A stretch of DNA of 8,584 bases, taken from positions 1 through 8,584 of the forward strand of contig DAOWEE010000352.1 of the NCBI GenBank assembly GCA_030638625.1, read 5' to 3'. Source of the stretch: Methanosarcinales archaeon. Its GTDB lineage: Archaea; Halobacteriota; Methanosarcinia; Methanosarcinales; Methanocomedenaceae. A model generated the notes under the pieces. The model worked only from the letters and a program-made list of their open reading frames with translations, did no database searches and was not told where the DNA came from. Below are positions 1 to 5,631 of this stretch, in pieces. A program made the translations under genes and the position numbers. Each line of letters begins with the position of its first letter. The first letter of the stretch is position 1.

Positions 1-15
1 ACCTCATCAATGATA

Positions 16-25
16 TTAAATATAA
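16..25 (+). promoter_or_regulatory. Putative TATA box for the aIF2-gamma cluster
   Basis: The sequence TTAAATATAA is a good archaeal TATA-box match. It lies about 60 bases before the TTG start at 83, which would place transcription start near position 45 and give a leader of about 40 bases containing the GGAGG ribosome binding site at 68-72. No gene can be called in positions 1-82. The assignment rests on motif and spacing only. Confidence 0.45.
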
Positions 26-82
26 AGAATACAACAATAGAGCATCATTACTTTCCATTTTATCACTGGAGGACACACATAG

Positions 83-1306
83 TTGAGTAAACCTACTGTT
101 AATATCGGCATCGTGGGCCATGTAGACCACGGAAAGACCACACTGGTCAGCGCCATATCAGGCGTATGGACCGACAAGCATAGTGAGGAGATAAAAAGGG
201 GCATCTCCATCAGGCTTGGTTATGCCGATTCCACCTTTAGAAAATGTCCCAAATGCGACGTGCCTGATGCTTACACAGTGGCCGACACCTGTGAACACTG
301 CAACACTGCCACAGAAGATGTCAGGACAATATCTTTTGTAGATTCACCCGGCCACGAGACACTCATGGCCACCATGCTATCCGGCGCAGCCATCATGAAC
401 GGAGCCGTACTGGTCATTGCAGCTAATGAGGCATGTCCCCAGCCACAGACCAAAGAACACCTGATGGCACTGGACATCATAGGCATCAAGAATATTGTCA
501 TAGTCCAGAACAAAATAGATCTGGTCAGCAGGGAGAAAGTTATCGAGAACCATCAACAGATACTGGATTTCGTCAAGGGAACAGTAGCAGAAGGTGCACC
601 CATTATTCCATTGTCTGCCCAGCAGTCAGTTAATATTGACCTTTTAATCCAGTCCATAGAAGAGCACATCCCAACACCTGAACAGAACGTGGATGAATCG
701 GCCCGCATGCTCATAGCCCGTTCCTTTGACATCAACAAACCCGGCACCAAACCCGGCAAGATAACAGGCGGTGTGATTGGTGGGACCATAAGCCAGGGTT
801 CCCTCAGTCCGGGTGATAAGATAGAGATAAGACCCGGTCGCAGAATCGAATCTGGTGGTGCAGTTAGTTGGGAATCCATAGAAACTGAAGTTACCATTAT
901 CATGGCCGGAAATGATAAGTTAGAAACAGCCACTCCAGGCGGGTTGATAGGAGTTGGAACTAAACTTGACCCCTCCATCACCAAGAGCGATAGCCTGGTA
1001 GGTCAGGTAGCAGGCGAGCCAGGAAAACTTCCCCCAACAAGGGACGGATTTGTTATGGAAGTCAGGCTGCTGGAGAGAGTAGTGGGTTCGGCCGACGAAC
1101 TGGTTATCGATCCTATCCATTCCAATGAACCACTTATGCTCAACATAGGGACCGCTACCACTGTGGGTGTAGCAACCAGCGCCCGAAAGAAGGAAGTTGA
1201 AGTAAAACTGAAAAGACCGGTCTGTGCCGATGAGGGAGACCGCGTTGCTATCAGCCGAAGGGTCGGGGCCAGATGGAGACTCATAGGTTCAGGCACCATA
1301 AAATAA
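83..1306 (+). CDS. eif2g: Translation initiation factor 2 subunit gamma (aIF2-gamma)
   Basis: This is the GTPase core of archaeal aIF2, which carries initiator Met-tRNA to the small ribosomal subunit in the cytoplasm. All GTPase motifs are visible: G1 GHVDHGKT (residues 12-19), the switch-1 region RGIS (39-42), G3 DSPGH (87-91), G4 NKID (143-146) and G5 SAQ (178-180). A zinc knuckle with Cys55, Cys58, Cys70 and Cys73 sits between switch 1 and G3, as is typical of the gamma subunit and absent from EF-Tu. Beta-barrel domains II and III follow from about residue 205 to the end. The length of 407 residues is normal. The start is TTG, chosen because a perfect GGAGG lies at 68-72 with 10 bases of spacing and the protein then begins just ahead of G1. 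It is the first gene of the conserved cluster that continues with the PIN protein 13 bases downstream. Identification is secure. Confidence 0.97.
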   Translation: MSKPTVNIGIVGHVDHGKTTLVSAISGVWTDKHSEEIKRGISIRLGYADSTFRKCPKCDVPDAYTVADTCEHCNTATEDVRTISFVDSPGHETLMATMLSGAAIMNGAVLVIAANEACPQPQTKEHLMALDIIGIKNIVIVQNKIDLVSREKVIENHQQILDFVKGTVAEGAPIIPLSAQQSVNIDLLIQSIEEHIPTPEQNVDESARMLIARSFDINKPGTKPGKITGGVIGGTISQGSLSPGDKIEIRPGRRIESGGAVSWESIETEVTIIMAGNDKLETATPGGLIGVGTKLDPSITKSDSLVGQVAGEPGKLPPTRDGFVMEVRLLERVVGSADELVIDPIHSNEPLMLNIGTATTVGVATSARKKEVEVKLKRPVCADEGDRVAISRRVGARWRLIGSGTIK

Positions 1307-1319
1307 TCAAGATGGTAAT

Positions 1320-1685
1320 ATGAAAGTAATTATTGATACCAATGCTTTCATGGTTCCTGTCCAGTTCGGAGTGGATATCTTCAAGGAACTTAACCGGCTT
1401 GGATTTGATGAGTTTATTGTACCCTCAGGCGTGGTCAGGGAACTGACTGCCTTAAAAAAACTGGCAAAAGGTAAGGATAAACTGGCAGCAAATACTGGCA
1501 TGACCCTGACCTCCAAATGTGCAGAAGTGATGACAGAAGGGACTGTCGATGATGCAATCATAGAACTGGCCATTGAACAAGAGGCTGCAGTTTTGACAAA
1601 TGACATCGAGCTTAAGAAAAGATTATGTAGTAAGGACATCACAGTAGTGTACTTGCGCGGCAAAGATCATCTTGAAATGATGTGA
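1320..1685 (+). CDS. PIN-domain ribonuclease of the Fcf1/VapC9-like type
   Basis: This 121-residue protein is essentially one PIN nuclease domain. The acidic metal-binding residues are in place: Asp6 in IIDTN, Glu41 in VVRELTAL, Asp77/Asp78 in TVDDAI and Asp95 in LTNDIELKK. PIN domains cleave RNA with Mg2+ or Mn2+. This compact archaeal group resembles Fcf1/Utp23 and proteins often named VapC9. It starts with ATG 13 bases after the aIF2-gamma stop, with only a weak ribosome binding site, so it is probably co-transcribed and translationally linked. No antitoxin gene lies beside it, and it is embedded in a translation and transcription cluster. This favours an RNA-processing or ribosome-maturation role over a toxin role, although the actual substrate is unknown. 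The fold assignment is strong and the biological role is inferred. Confidence 0.88.
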   Translation: MKVIIDTNAFMVPVQFGVDIFKELNRLGFDEFIVPSGVVRELTALKKLAKGKDKLAANTGMTLTSKCAEVMTEGTVDDAIIELAIEQEAAVLTNDIELKKRLCSKDITVVYLRGKDHLEMM

Positions 1686-1702
1686 AATGTCCGGCATATT
1701 CA

Positions 1703-1715
1703 TTTAATTATTAAT
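1703..1715 (+). promoter_or_regulatory. Possible internal TATA box before rpoE
   Basis: The 61-base gap between the PIN gene and rpoE is AT-rich and contains TTTAATTATTAAT. Transcription starting about 25 bases downstream would begin near 1733-1738, close to the GAGG ribosome binding site at 1735-1738. The cluster may therefore have an internal promoter here. Spacing and composition are the only support. Confidence 0.3.
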
Positions 1716-1746
1716 TCCATTAATTACAGAGACAGAGGATTATTGA

Positions 1747-2313
1747 ATGTACAGGAAAATGAAACTGGCTGACACAGTACGTATCGCTCCAGAACTGCTG
1801 GGAGATGATGTTAACGATTCAGTCAAGGTTGCCTTGATAAACAAACTGGAAGGGCAGATAGATAAGAAGATTGGCGCCATTGTTGCCATAATCGACGTGA
1901 AAGAAGTTGGTGATGGGCATATCATTGCAGGAGATGGCGCGGTATATTATGAATGTGTGTTCGATGCATTGGTGTTCAAGCCCGAACTGCAGGAGATTAT
2001 TGAATGCAGTGTTGTGGAGATTGTGGAATTCGGCGCATTCATCGGCATCGGGCCAATGGATGGACTTATCCATGTCAGCCAGATAACAGACGAGTACATA
2101 TCATACGATTCAAAGAATGCCCGTCTTGTAACAAAGGAAAGTAACAGGTCACTCTCAGAAGGAGACCATGTCCGCGCAAGAATCGTTGCAGTGAGCATCA
2201 ACGAGCAGGAACCAAGGGATAGTAAGATTGGTCTTACTATGCGCCAGCCTTTCCTGGGCAAGCTCGAGTGGATTGAAGAAGACCTCAAAAAAAATGAGAA
2301 GGCAGAGGCCTGA
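1747..2313 (+). CDS. rpoE: DNA-directed RNA polymerase subunit E' (Rpo7/RpoE1)
   Basis: This is the archaeal counterpart of eukaryotic Rpb7. With Rpo4 it forms the stalk of RNA polymerase, aiding open-complex formation and binding emerging RNA. The N-terminal tip domain (residues 1-80) begins MYRKMKLADTVRI and includes the conserved stretch around GDGAVYYECVFDALVF (62-77). An S1/OB RNA-binding domain follows (about 82-170), with the block VVEIVEFGAFIGIGPMDGL (89-107) and HVSQI after it. The C-terminus carries the family hallmark LTMRQPFLGKLEWIEE. The length of 188 residues is normal. ATG at 1747 is chosen because GAGG at 1735-1738 is 8 bases upstream and the protein start aligns with the family; Met5 is an alternative. 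Spt4 follows after 16 bases. Confidence 0.97.
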   Translation: MYRKMKLADTVRIAPELLGDDVNDSVKVALINKLEGQIDKKIGAIVAIIDVKEVGDGHIIAGDGAVYYECVFDALVFKPELQEIIECSVVEIVEFGAFIGIGPMDGLIHVSQITDEYISYDSKNARLVTKESNRSLSEGDHVRARIVAVSINEQEPRDSKIGLTMRQPFLGKLEWIEEDLKKNEKAEA

Positions 2314-2329
2314 ATAGGGTGATATAGAT

Positions 2330-2515
2330 ATGGCAGATAAAGCATGCAATGATTGTCACAGAATTACCTCAGGTACTGCATGTGCCGCTTGCGGCTCAAG
2401 TAACCTCAGTTCAGACTGGAGCGGTTACGTAGTTATTGTCGATCCATCACGTTCTAATATTGCAAAAAAACTCAATGTGGACCTGCGCGGCGAATATGCA
2501 CTGAAGGTCCGGTAG
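2330..2515 (+). CDS. spt4: Transcription elongation factor Spt4 (RpoE'')
   Basis: This 61-residue zinc protein pairs with Spt5 (NusG) to clamp RNA polymerase during elongation. The zinc ribbon uses Cys6, Cys9, Cys18 and Cys21 in the pattern CxxC-x8-CxxC. It is followed by the Spt4 core SSDWSGYVVIVDPSRSNIAK and the ending LRGEYALKVR. The ATG start is preceded by GGTGAT at 2318-2323 with 6 bases of spacing, a strong match to the 16S rRNA tail. It sits directly behind rpoE and 7 bases ahead of the DUF359 gene, a classic archaeal arrangement in which it was long annotated as polymerase subunit E''. The size is normal for the family. Confidence 0.95.
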   Translation: MADKACNDCHRITSGTACAACGSSNLSSDWSGYVVIVDPSRSNIAKKLNVDLRGEYALKVR

Positions 2516-2522
2516 TGGATTT

Positions 2523-3068
2523 ATGTTTAAGACCATCCTGGGGCAGACATTCTGCCTGCCAGAGTCCATGCGCCATGAGATGCGAAAGCAATTCGGTGTG
2601 CTTTACCCTGGAGATGGGATAGAAACCACCCGGCAAATGCTCGCAGATATTGGGAATCCTGCCAAGCTTATTGCTGTGGGCGACATCTCAACATTCAATC
2701 TACTCCAGTGCGACATCGTGCCCGACATCTCGGTAGTGGATGAAAAAACACATCGTGCCCCGGCAGAGAATAAGATTATCAAAGGTATCAGGCATCCGGA
2801 TTTCAGGGAAGTTCAGGTTGAAAACCCTGCAGGTTGTGTGACGCCTGAACTGGTATCTGCACTTACCAATGCCCTGGATACCAACGAACCAGTACAGATC
2901 ATGGTGGAAGGTGAGGAAGACCTGGCTGCTTTACCGGCAATTGTGCTTGCTCCCCCGTCATCGGTGGTTATATACGGGCTGCCTGATGAAGGTGCCATAA
3001 TGGTGAAGGTCACATCTGATGTAAAGACCAAAATATGCGGAATGCTGGAACGTATGGCCAGCGAATGA
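2523..3068 (+). CDS. GTP-dependent dephospho-CoA kinase (DUF359 family)
   Basis: The protein belongs to the DUF359 family, whose characterised Thermococcus member phosphorylates dephospho-CoA with GTP, the last step of archaeal coenzyme A synthesis. Family motifs are visible in order: YPGDG (28-32), GDISTFNLL (53-61), VVDEKTHR (71-78, usually DxKTxR), NPAGCVTPEL (101-110), EGEEDLAALPAI (129-140) and YGLPDEG (151-157). The length is 181 residues. ATG at 2523 lies 7 bases after the spt4 stop with only a weak ribosome binding site, so translation is probably coupled to spt4. The place between spt4 and rps24e is conserved in many euryarchaea. The function is transferred by family; the sequence shows no loss of key residues. 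Confidence 0.9.
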   Translation: MFKTILGQTFCLPESMRHEMRKQFGVLYPGDGIETTRQMLADIGNPAKLIAVGDISTFNLLQCDIVPDISVVDEKTHRAPAENKIIKGIRHPDFREVQVENPAGCVTPELVSALTNALDTNEPVQIMVEGEEDLAALPAIVLAPPSSVVIYGLPDEGAIMVKVTSDVKTKICGMLERMASE

Positions 3069-3160
3069 AAGATTTAGATTCATTTCGATAGAAAAGTACA
3101 TATTCAATAATAAGATTAAGGAAAGCTATAATCTGACGATAATAAAATGGAGGATTCAAT

Positions 3161-3520
3161 TTGGACATTGAAATTATAAAAGAGAGGGAAAACTCTCTGC
3201 TTGACAGAAAAGAGATTACATTCAATATCTCAAATACTGGTGCAACCCCTTCCAGGGATGAGGTAAAGAACAAACTGGTCGCAATGCTCAATTCCCAGTA
3301 TGAACTGCTGGTACTTGGTAACCTGACAACTGAATACGGTAGCCATGAAATAACCGGATATGCTAAGATATATTCTGATGCAGCCCGGGCAGCAGAAGTG
3401 GAAAACAAATATGTCATTGAGCGGAACAAATCAAAACCTGTAGAAGAGGTTGAAGAAGAACCGGTAAAGGAAGCTGTAGAAGAAAAAGCTTCCGATGAAG
3501 CAGAAGCAACTGAAGAATAA
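3161..3520 (+). CDS. rps24e: Small ribosomal subunit protein S24e (eS24)
   Basis: This is an archaeal and eukaryotic ribosomal protein of the 30S subunit. The start MDIEIIKERENSLLDRKEI and the block TPSRDEVKNKL (29-39), followed by GSHEITGYAKIYSD (60-73), are the S24e signature. The start is TTG, supported by GGAGG at 3149-3153 with 7 bases of spacing; no nearer ATG would keep the conserved N-terminus. The globular domain ends near residue 91. After it comes a 28-residue tail in which 13 residues are Glu or Asp, a length and charge not needed for the core fold. A 92-base AT-rich gap before the gene could hold an internal promoter, but I see no convincing TATA box. The S27ae gene follows after 11 bases. 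Confidence 0.95.
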   Translation: MDIEIIKERENSLLDRKEITFNISNTGATPSRDEVKNKLVAMLNSQYELLVLGNLTTEYGSHEITGYAKIYSDAARAAEVENKYVIERNKSKPVEEVEEEPVKEAVEEKASDEAEATEE

Positions 3521-3531
3521 TGGTGATTACA

Positions 3532-3681
3532 ATGGCTGCACATAAATATTACGAAGTATCTGATAACTCAATCAAGAGAATTAGGCAGAATTGCCCCCGT
3601 TGTGGTGAAGGTTTTTTCCTTGCAGAACATAAGGACAGATTAACCTGCGGTAAGTGCAATTATACCGAGTTCAAGAAATAA
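3532..3681 (+). CDS. rps27ae: Small ribosomal subunit protein S27ae (eS31), 49 residues
   Basis: This short gene encodes a zinc-ribbon ribosomal protein of the 30S subunit beginning MAAHKYYEV and ending NYTEFKK. Four cysteines make the zinc site: Cys21 and Cys24 in NCPRCG, Cys39 and Cys42 in TCGKC. The blocks GFFLAEHKDR (27-36) and LTCGKC (37-42) are the S27ae signature. ATG at 3532 is chosen because GGTGA at 3522-3526 sits 5 bases before it; an in-frame GTG at 3523 would add only three residues and lacks a better site. The gene is easily missed because of its length. It directly follows rps24e, as in most archaea. In many relatives kae1-bud32 comes next, but here a terminator and the opposing orc1 gene follow. 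Confidence 0.93.
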   Translation: MAAHKYYEVSDNSIKRIRQNCPRCGEGFFLAEHKDRLTCGKCNYTEFKK

Positions 3682-3688
3682 TTGTATT

Positions 3689-3716
3689 CCCACTTTTTGT
3701 GGGTATTTATTTTTAT
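3689..3716 (+). terminator. Hairpin plus T-rich terminator of the ribosomal cluster
   Basis: A perfect 5-bp stem CCCAC/GTGGG (3689-3693 with 3699-3703) closes a TTTTT loop. It lies 8 bases after the S27ae stop and is followed by the T-rich run TATTTATTTTTATT. The element is suited to stopping the + strand cluster. The hairpin is symmetric, with AT-rich DNA on both sides, so it could also stop transcripts arriving from orc1 on the opposite strand. Confidence 0.6.
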
Positions 3717-3749
3717 TCGGTAGTATTTTAATTAAATAGCAGATTATAA

Positions 3750-3771
3750 ATTTCCATGTGAAATGGGGGGG
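3750..3771 (+). other. Origin-recognition-box-like element
   Basis: An imperfect dyad reading ATTTCCATGTGAAAT (3750-3764) is followed immediately by seven Gs (3765-3771). Archaeal origin recognition boxes bound by Orc1/Cdc6 have this architecture: a TTTCCA..GAAA-type dyad and an adjacent G-string. It lies 15 bases beyond the 3' end of an orc1/cdc6 gene, next to an AT-rich stretch (about 3704-3750) that could serve as an unwinding element. Only one copy is seen, whereas origins usually carry two or more, often inverted. The match is by eye. Confidence 0.35.
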
Positions 3772-3785
3772 TTGTGGATTTTACA

Positions 3786-4907
3786 TTAGCTCAGACGCTT
3801 TTGTATTTCCTCTGCTCCATACCTCAACTTGATAATACGGCTTCGTCCCCTTGTACCTTTACCAGTGAAATTTGTATCCACCAGTTTTAAGACCAGTAAT
3901 TTTTCCAGTGTCTCGTAGTATCTGGTATATGCGAGGCCTGTTTTTTCACGGAATGCCTTGTAAAGTTCACCGGCTGTAATCTCTTCAAGGTTTGATATCA
4001 GTTCCAGTAAGGTCTTCTCCTCTTTTTTCAGTGACTTTAGCAGGTAAGTGAGATGTATAAGCTTTGAGGATTCATAAGCGCCGTTCACATCTTCCACTGA
4101 AATGGTCCGGTTTGCCTGTCTTTCAGCATTTAAGCCTGAGCGTTTAAGCAGGTCGATGCCTACCCTCAAATCGCCCAGCAAGTCGGCATATTCTACTACT
4201 TTTTCCACTACACCAGCGCTTACTACATCAGGGAAAAAACCCATTTTCACCCTGTTATCCAGGATATCAAGTATCTCGTCGGTGTTGTATCTGGGAAATT
4301 TTATAACTTCCGGAAGGAACACGGACTCTACCTTTGGGTCTAAATGAAATCCGGTACCGGTATCGCTAAGAATGGATATCACACCTATGCGGGCACCTGG
4401 ATTGGTCTCGTGGGCGCGAAGCAATGAATAGAAAACATTGTCGTGTTCGCCTTCATGGAACAAGTAGTTCACATCGTCGAGGGCGACTACCAGGATTATC
4501 TCTTCGTCTGCCAGGTACTGGGTTATCTTTTCATTTACCTTATGGAACGATACACCCGAAGATGGCGGGCTGTGTTTGAAGAGTTTCTTATATATCTGGG
4601 AAAATACAGTATAGCGGGTGGCATTGGACTGGCAGTTGATGTACACAGGTATCACCTTCGACGTGACATTTTCTATTTCTTCGAATAGTTTGTGCACTCC
4701 TGTGGTTTTGCCTGTACCTGGGGGGCCTATACACTGCACATTTATGGGTTTGGTGCCGCGCAGAGCAGGTTTTACACAGTACATAAGGGTCTGCATCTGG
4801 CTGTCACGGTGGGCGAAGTACTCTGGTACGTGGTCCAGCTCGAACAGGTCCGGGTCCTTGAATATGGTTTCATCCCACATTAAAAGTTTTTTGTCCATGT
4901 AAGCCAC
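3786..4907 (-). CDS. Orc1/Cdc6-type DNA replication initiator (AAA+ ATPase)
   Basis: This protein recognises replication origins and helps load the MCM helicase. The AAA+ domain shows Walker A GPPGTGKTT (61-69), Walker B LVVALDDVNYL (139-149), a sensor-1 region SILSDTG (178-184) and sensor-2 GDLRVGIDLL (245-254). A winged-helix DNA-binding domain occupies roughly 290-373, with TAGELYKAFREKTGLAYTRYYETL as its recognisable part given in two pieces: TAGELYKAF and GLAYTRYYETL. The Walker B acid pair is DD, where DE is usual, and the sensor-1 asparagine seems replaced by Ser-Asp; this may mark a divergent paralog of the Cdc6-2 kind. The listed start is GTG at 4907; ATG at 4898 (Met4) is equally plausible, and neither has a clear ribosome binding site. 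It converges on the ribosomal cluster and is divergent from tRNA-Lys. Confidence 0.93.
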   Translation of the reverse strand: MAYMDKKLLMWDETIFKDPDLFELDHVPEYFAHRDSQMQTLMYCVKPALRGTKPINVQCIGPPGTGKTTGVHKLFEEIENVTSKVIPVYINCQSNATRYTVFSQIYKKLFKHSPPSSGVSFHKVNEKITQYLADEEIILVVALDDVNYLFHEGEHDNVFYSLLRAHETNPGARIGVISILSDTGTGFHLDPKVESVFLPEVIKFPRYNTDEILDILDNRVKMGFFPDVVSAGVVEKVVEYADLLGDLRVGIDLLKRSGLNAERQANRTISVEDVNGAYESSKLIHLTYLLKSLKKEEKTLLELISNLEEITAGELYKAFREKTGLAYTRYYETLEKLLVLKLVDTNFTGKGTRGRSRIIKLRYGAEEIQKRLS

Positions 4908-4945
4908 TATTTTGTTTTATCCTGATTGCTCTTTAGTTCATTTTT

Positions 4946-4956
4946 GAATATTAAAA
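4946..4956 (-). promoter_or_regulatory. Putative TATA box for orc1
   Basis: On the - strand this reads TTTTAATATTC, preceded by purine- and C-containing bases (AACC). It lies about 40 bases before the orc1 start at 4907, which would put transcription start near 4924 with a short leader. The call rests on motif and spacing only. Confidence 0.35.
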
Positions 4957-4980
4957 GGTTGTCAATAAGTCCGGTACGAA

Positions 4981-4990
4981 ACGTATATAT
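4981..4990 (+). promoter_or_regulatory. Putative TATA box for tRNA-Lys
   Basis: ACGTATATAT lies about 38 bases before the mature 5' end of the tRNA, giving a predicted start near 5012 and a 5' leader of about 12 bases for RNase P to remove. It shares the 116-base divergent interval with the orc1 promoter. Confidence 0.45.
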
Positions 4991-5023
4991 CATGATAGTA
5001 TAATTAAGAGAAAGTCTCAACAA

Positions 5024-5100
5024 GGGCTGGTAGCTTAGACAGGCAGAGCGATGGACTCTTAATCCATCGGCCAGGGGTTCAAATCCCTTCCAGCCCGCCA
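5024..5100 (+). tRNA. tRNA-Lys, anticodon CTT, CCA encoded
   Basis: A full cloverleaf can be drawn. The 7-bp acceptor is GGGCTGG (5024-5030) with CCAGCCC (5090-5096). The anticodon stem is ATGGA (5051-5055) with TCCAT (5063-5067). The 7-base loop CTCTTAA has U33 and anticodon CTT at 5058-5060, which reads AAG. The T arm is AGGGG (5073-5077) with CCCTT (5085-5089) and loop TTCAAAT. The D arm spans about 5033-5049 and the variable loop is 5 bases. The discriminator is G97, i.e. G at 5097, and the CCA tail (5098-5100) is present in the DNA. There is no intron. It separates the housekeeping side of the window from the AT-rich accessory side. Confidence 0.97.
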
Positions 5101-5107
5101 TTTTTTT
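5101..5107 (+). terminator. T7 terminator of tRNA-Lys
   Basis: Seven consecutive Ts begin immediately after the encoded CCA. Archaeal RNA polymerase terminates efficiently on oligo-T runs after stable RNAs, so this is the likely end of the tRNA transcript. Confidence 0.65.
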
Positions 5108-5384
5108 GTTTCGAATACGGTGTCAAAGCGGTATAGCATATCGTTGCACATTGTGGTATTAGTCTCATAACATTGTAAATCAATAGATATGTATAAGAGT
5201 GAGTAATCCGAATTAGTATTGTGTAAAATATATTTGGACAAATCCTAACTTATGGAATTCAAATGGGGATTATCAGAGTGAAGATGAATCCAAATAGTAG
5301 ATAATATCTGTCTGTAACAATGCAAGGGGGTTTGCTGACATTAAAGCGGATAGTAGCAAAAAAAAGAGAGTAAGAAGAAGTAAA
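5108..5384. other. AT-rich intergenic region after the tRNA, with possible promoter
   Basis: About 280 bases without a credible gene. A TATA-like stretch TAAAATATATTT lies at 5223-5234 and could serve the winged-helix gene downstream, giving a leader of more than 100 bases. AAGGGGG at 5324-5330 resembles a ribosome binding site but has no canonical start codon at the right distance. The frame of the downstream gene is open from 5301. Short ORFs such as one of nine codons at 5252 are not supported. No second copy of the tRNA 3' end that would mark an attachment site is visible. Confidence 0.4.
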
Positions 5385-5612
5385 ATGGATATTACGGTTG
5401 CCATTTTAAAAATCACAAAAGGTGGAGCTAACAAAACAAGGATAGTTTATGGAGCGAATTTGAATTTCGTTTTGGCTGGCAAGTATCTCCGTTTTCTTCA
5501 ACAGAATGGGTTTGTAGAAGCAGAGCAATACTCTACTCATTACAAAATTACGCCTAAAGGAATTGAATTTTTAGACAAAGTACAAGAAATCATGTTCAAG
5601 GATTTAAATTAG
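5385..5612 (+). CDS. Small winged-helix transcriptional regulator (ArnR1/HTH_45-like)
   Basis: This 75-residue protein has the pattern of the archaeal single winged-helix group often labelled ArnR1-like: DITVAILKITKGG (helix 1), NKTRIVYGANLNFVLAGKYL (recognition region), FLQQNGFVEAEQ, the wing YSTHYKITPKGIEFL and a short C-terminal helix. Such proteins usually bind DNA as dimers to repress or activate nearby genes; the target here is unknown. The ATG at 5385 lacks a clear ribosome binding site. The frame stays open upstream to 5301, and the codons just before the ATG read VRRSK. RRSK or RRxK ahead of x-D/E-I is the usual N-terminus of this family, so the original start was probably upstream and has been lost or is non-standard. 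It converges on another small winged-helix gene 19 bases away. Confidence 0.7.
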   Translation: MDITVAILKITKGGANKTRIVYGANLNFVLAGKYLRFLQQNGFVEAEQYSTHYKITPKGIEFLDKVQEIMFKDLN

Positions 5613-5631
5613 CCAGTTAAGTTTACAGAAA

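Noticed and set aside
553..984. 143-codon frame on the - strand inside aIF2-gamma
   Set aside because: Entirely antisense to a complete, conserved gene, with low-complexity content and no family resemblance.
3010..3543. 177-codon frame on the - strand opposite rps24e
   Set aside because: Antisense shadow rich in Ser, created by the Glu-rich tail and codon bias of rps24e. No promoter or ribosome binding site, and the + strand gene is certain.
4443..4902. Several + strand frames of 63-94 codons opposite orc1
   Set aside because: They overlap a complete AAA+ protein with intact motifs on the - strand and show no domain of their own.
4907..5241. Two - strand reading frames covering the tRNA gene, one starting MAGWKGFEPLADG and one ending with GRDLNPWPMD
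   Set aside because: These peptides are the reverse complement of the tRNA-Lys gene read as protein, a well-known false annotation. The cloverleaf is complete on the + strand.
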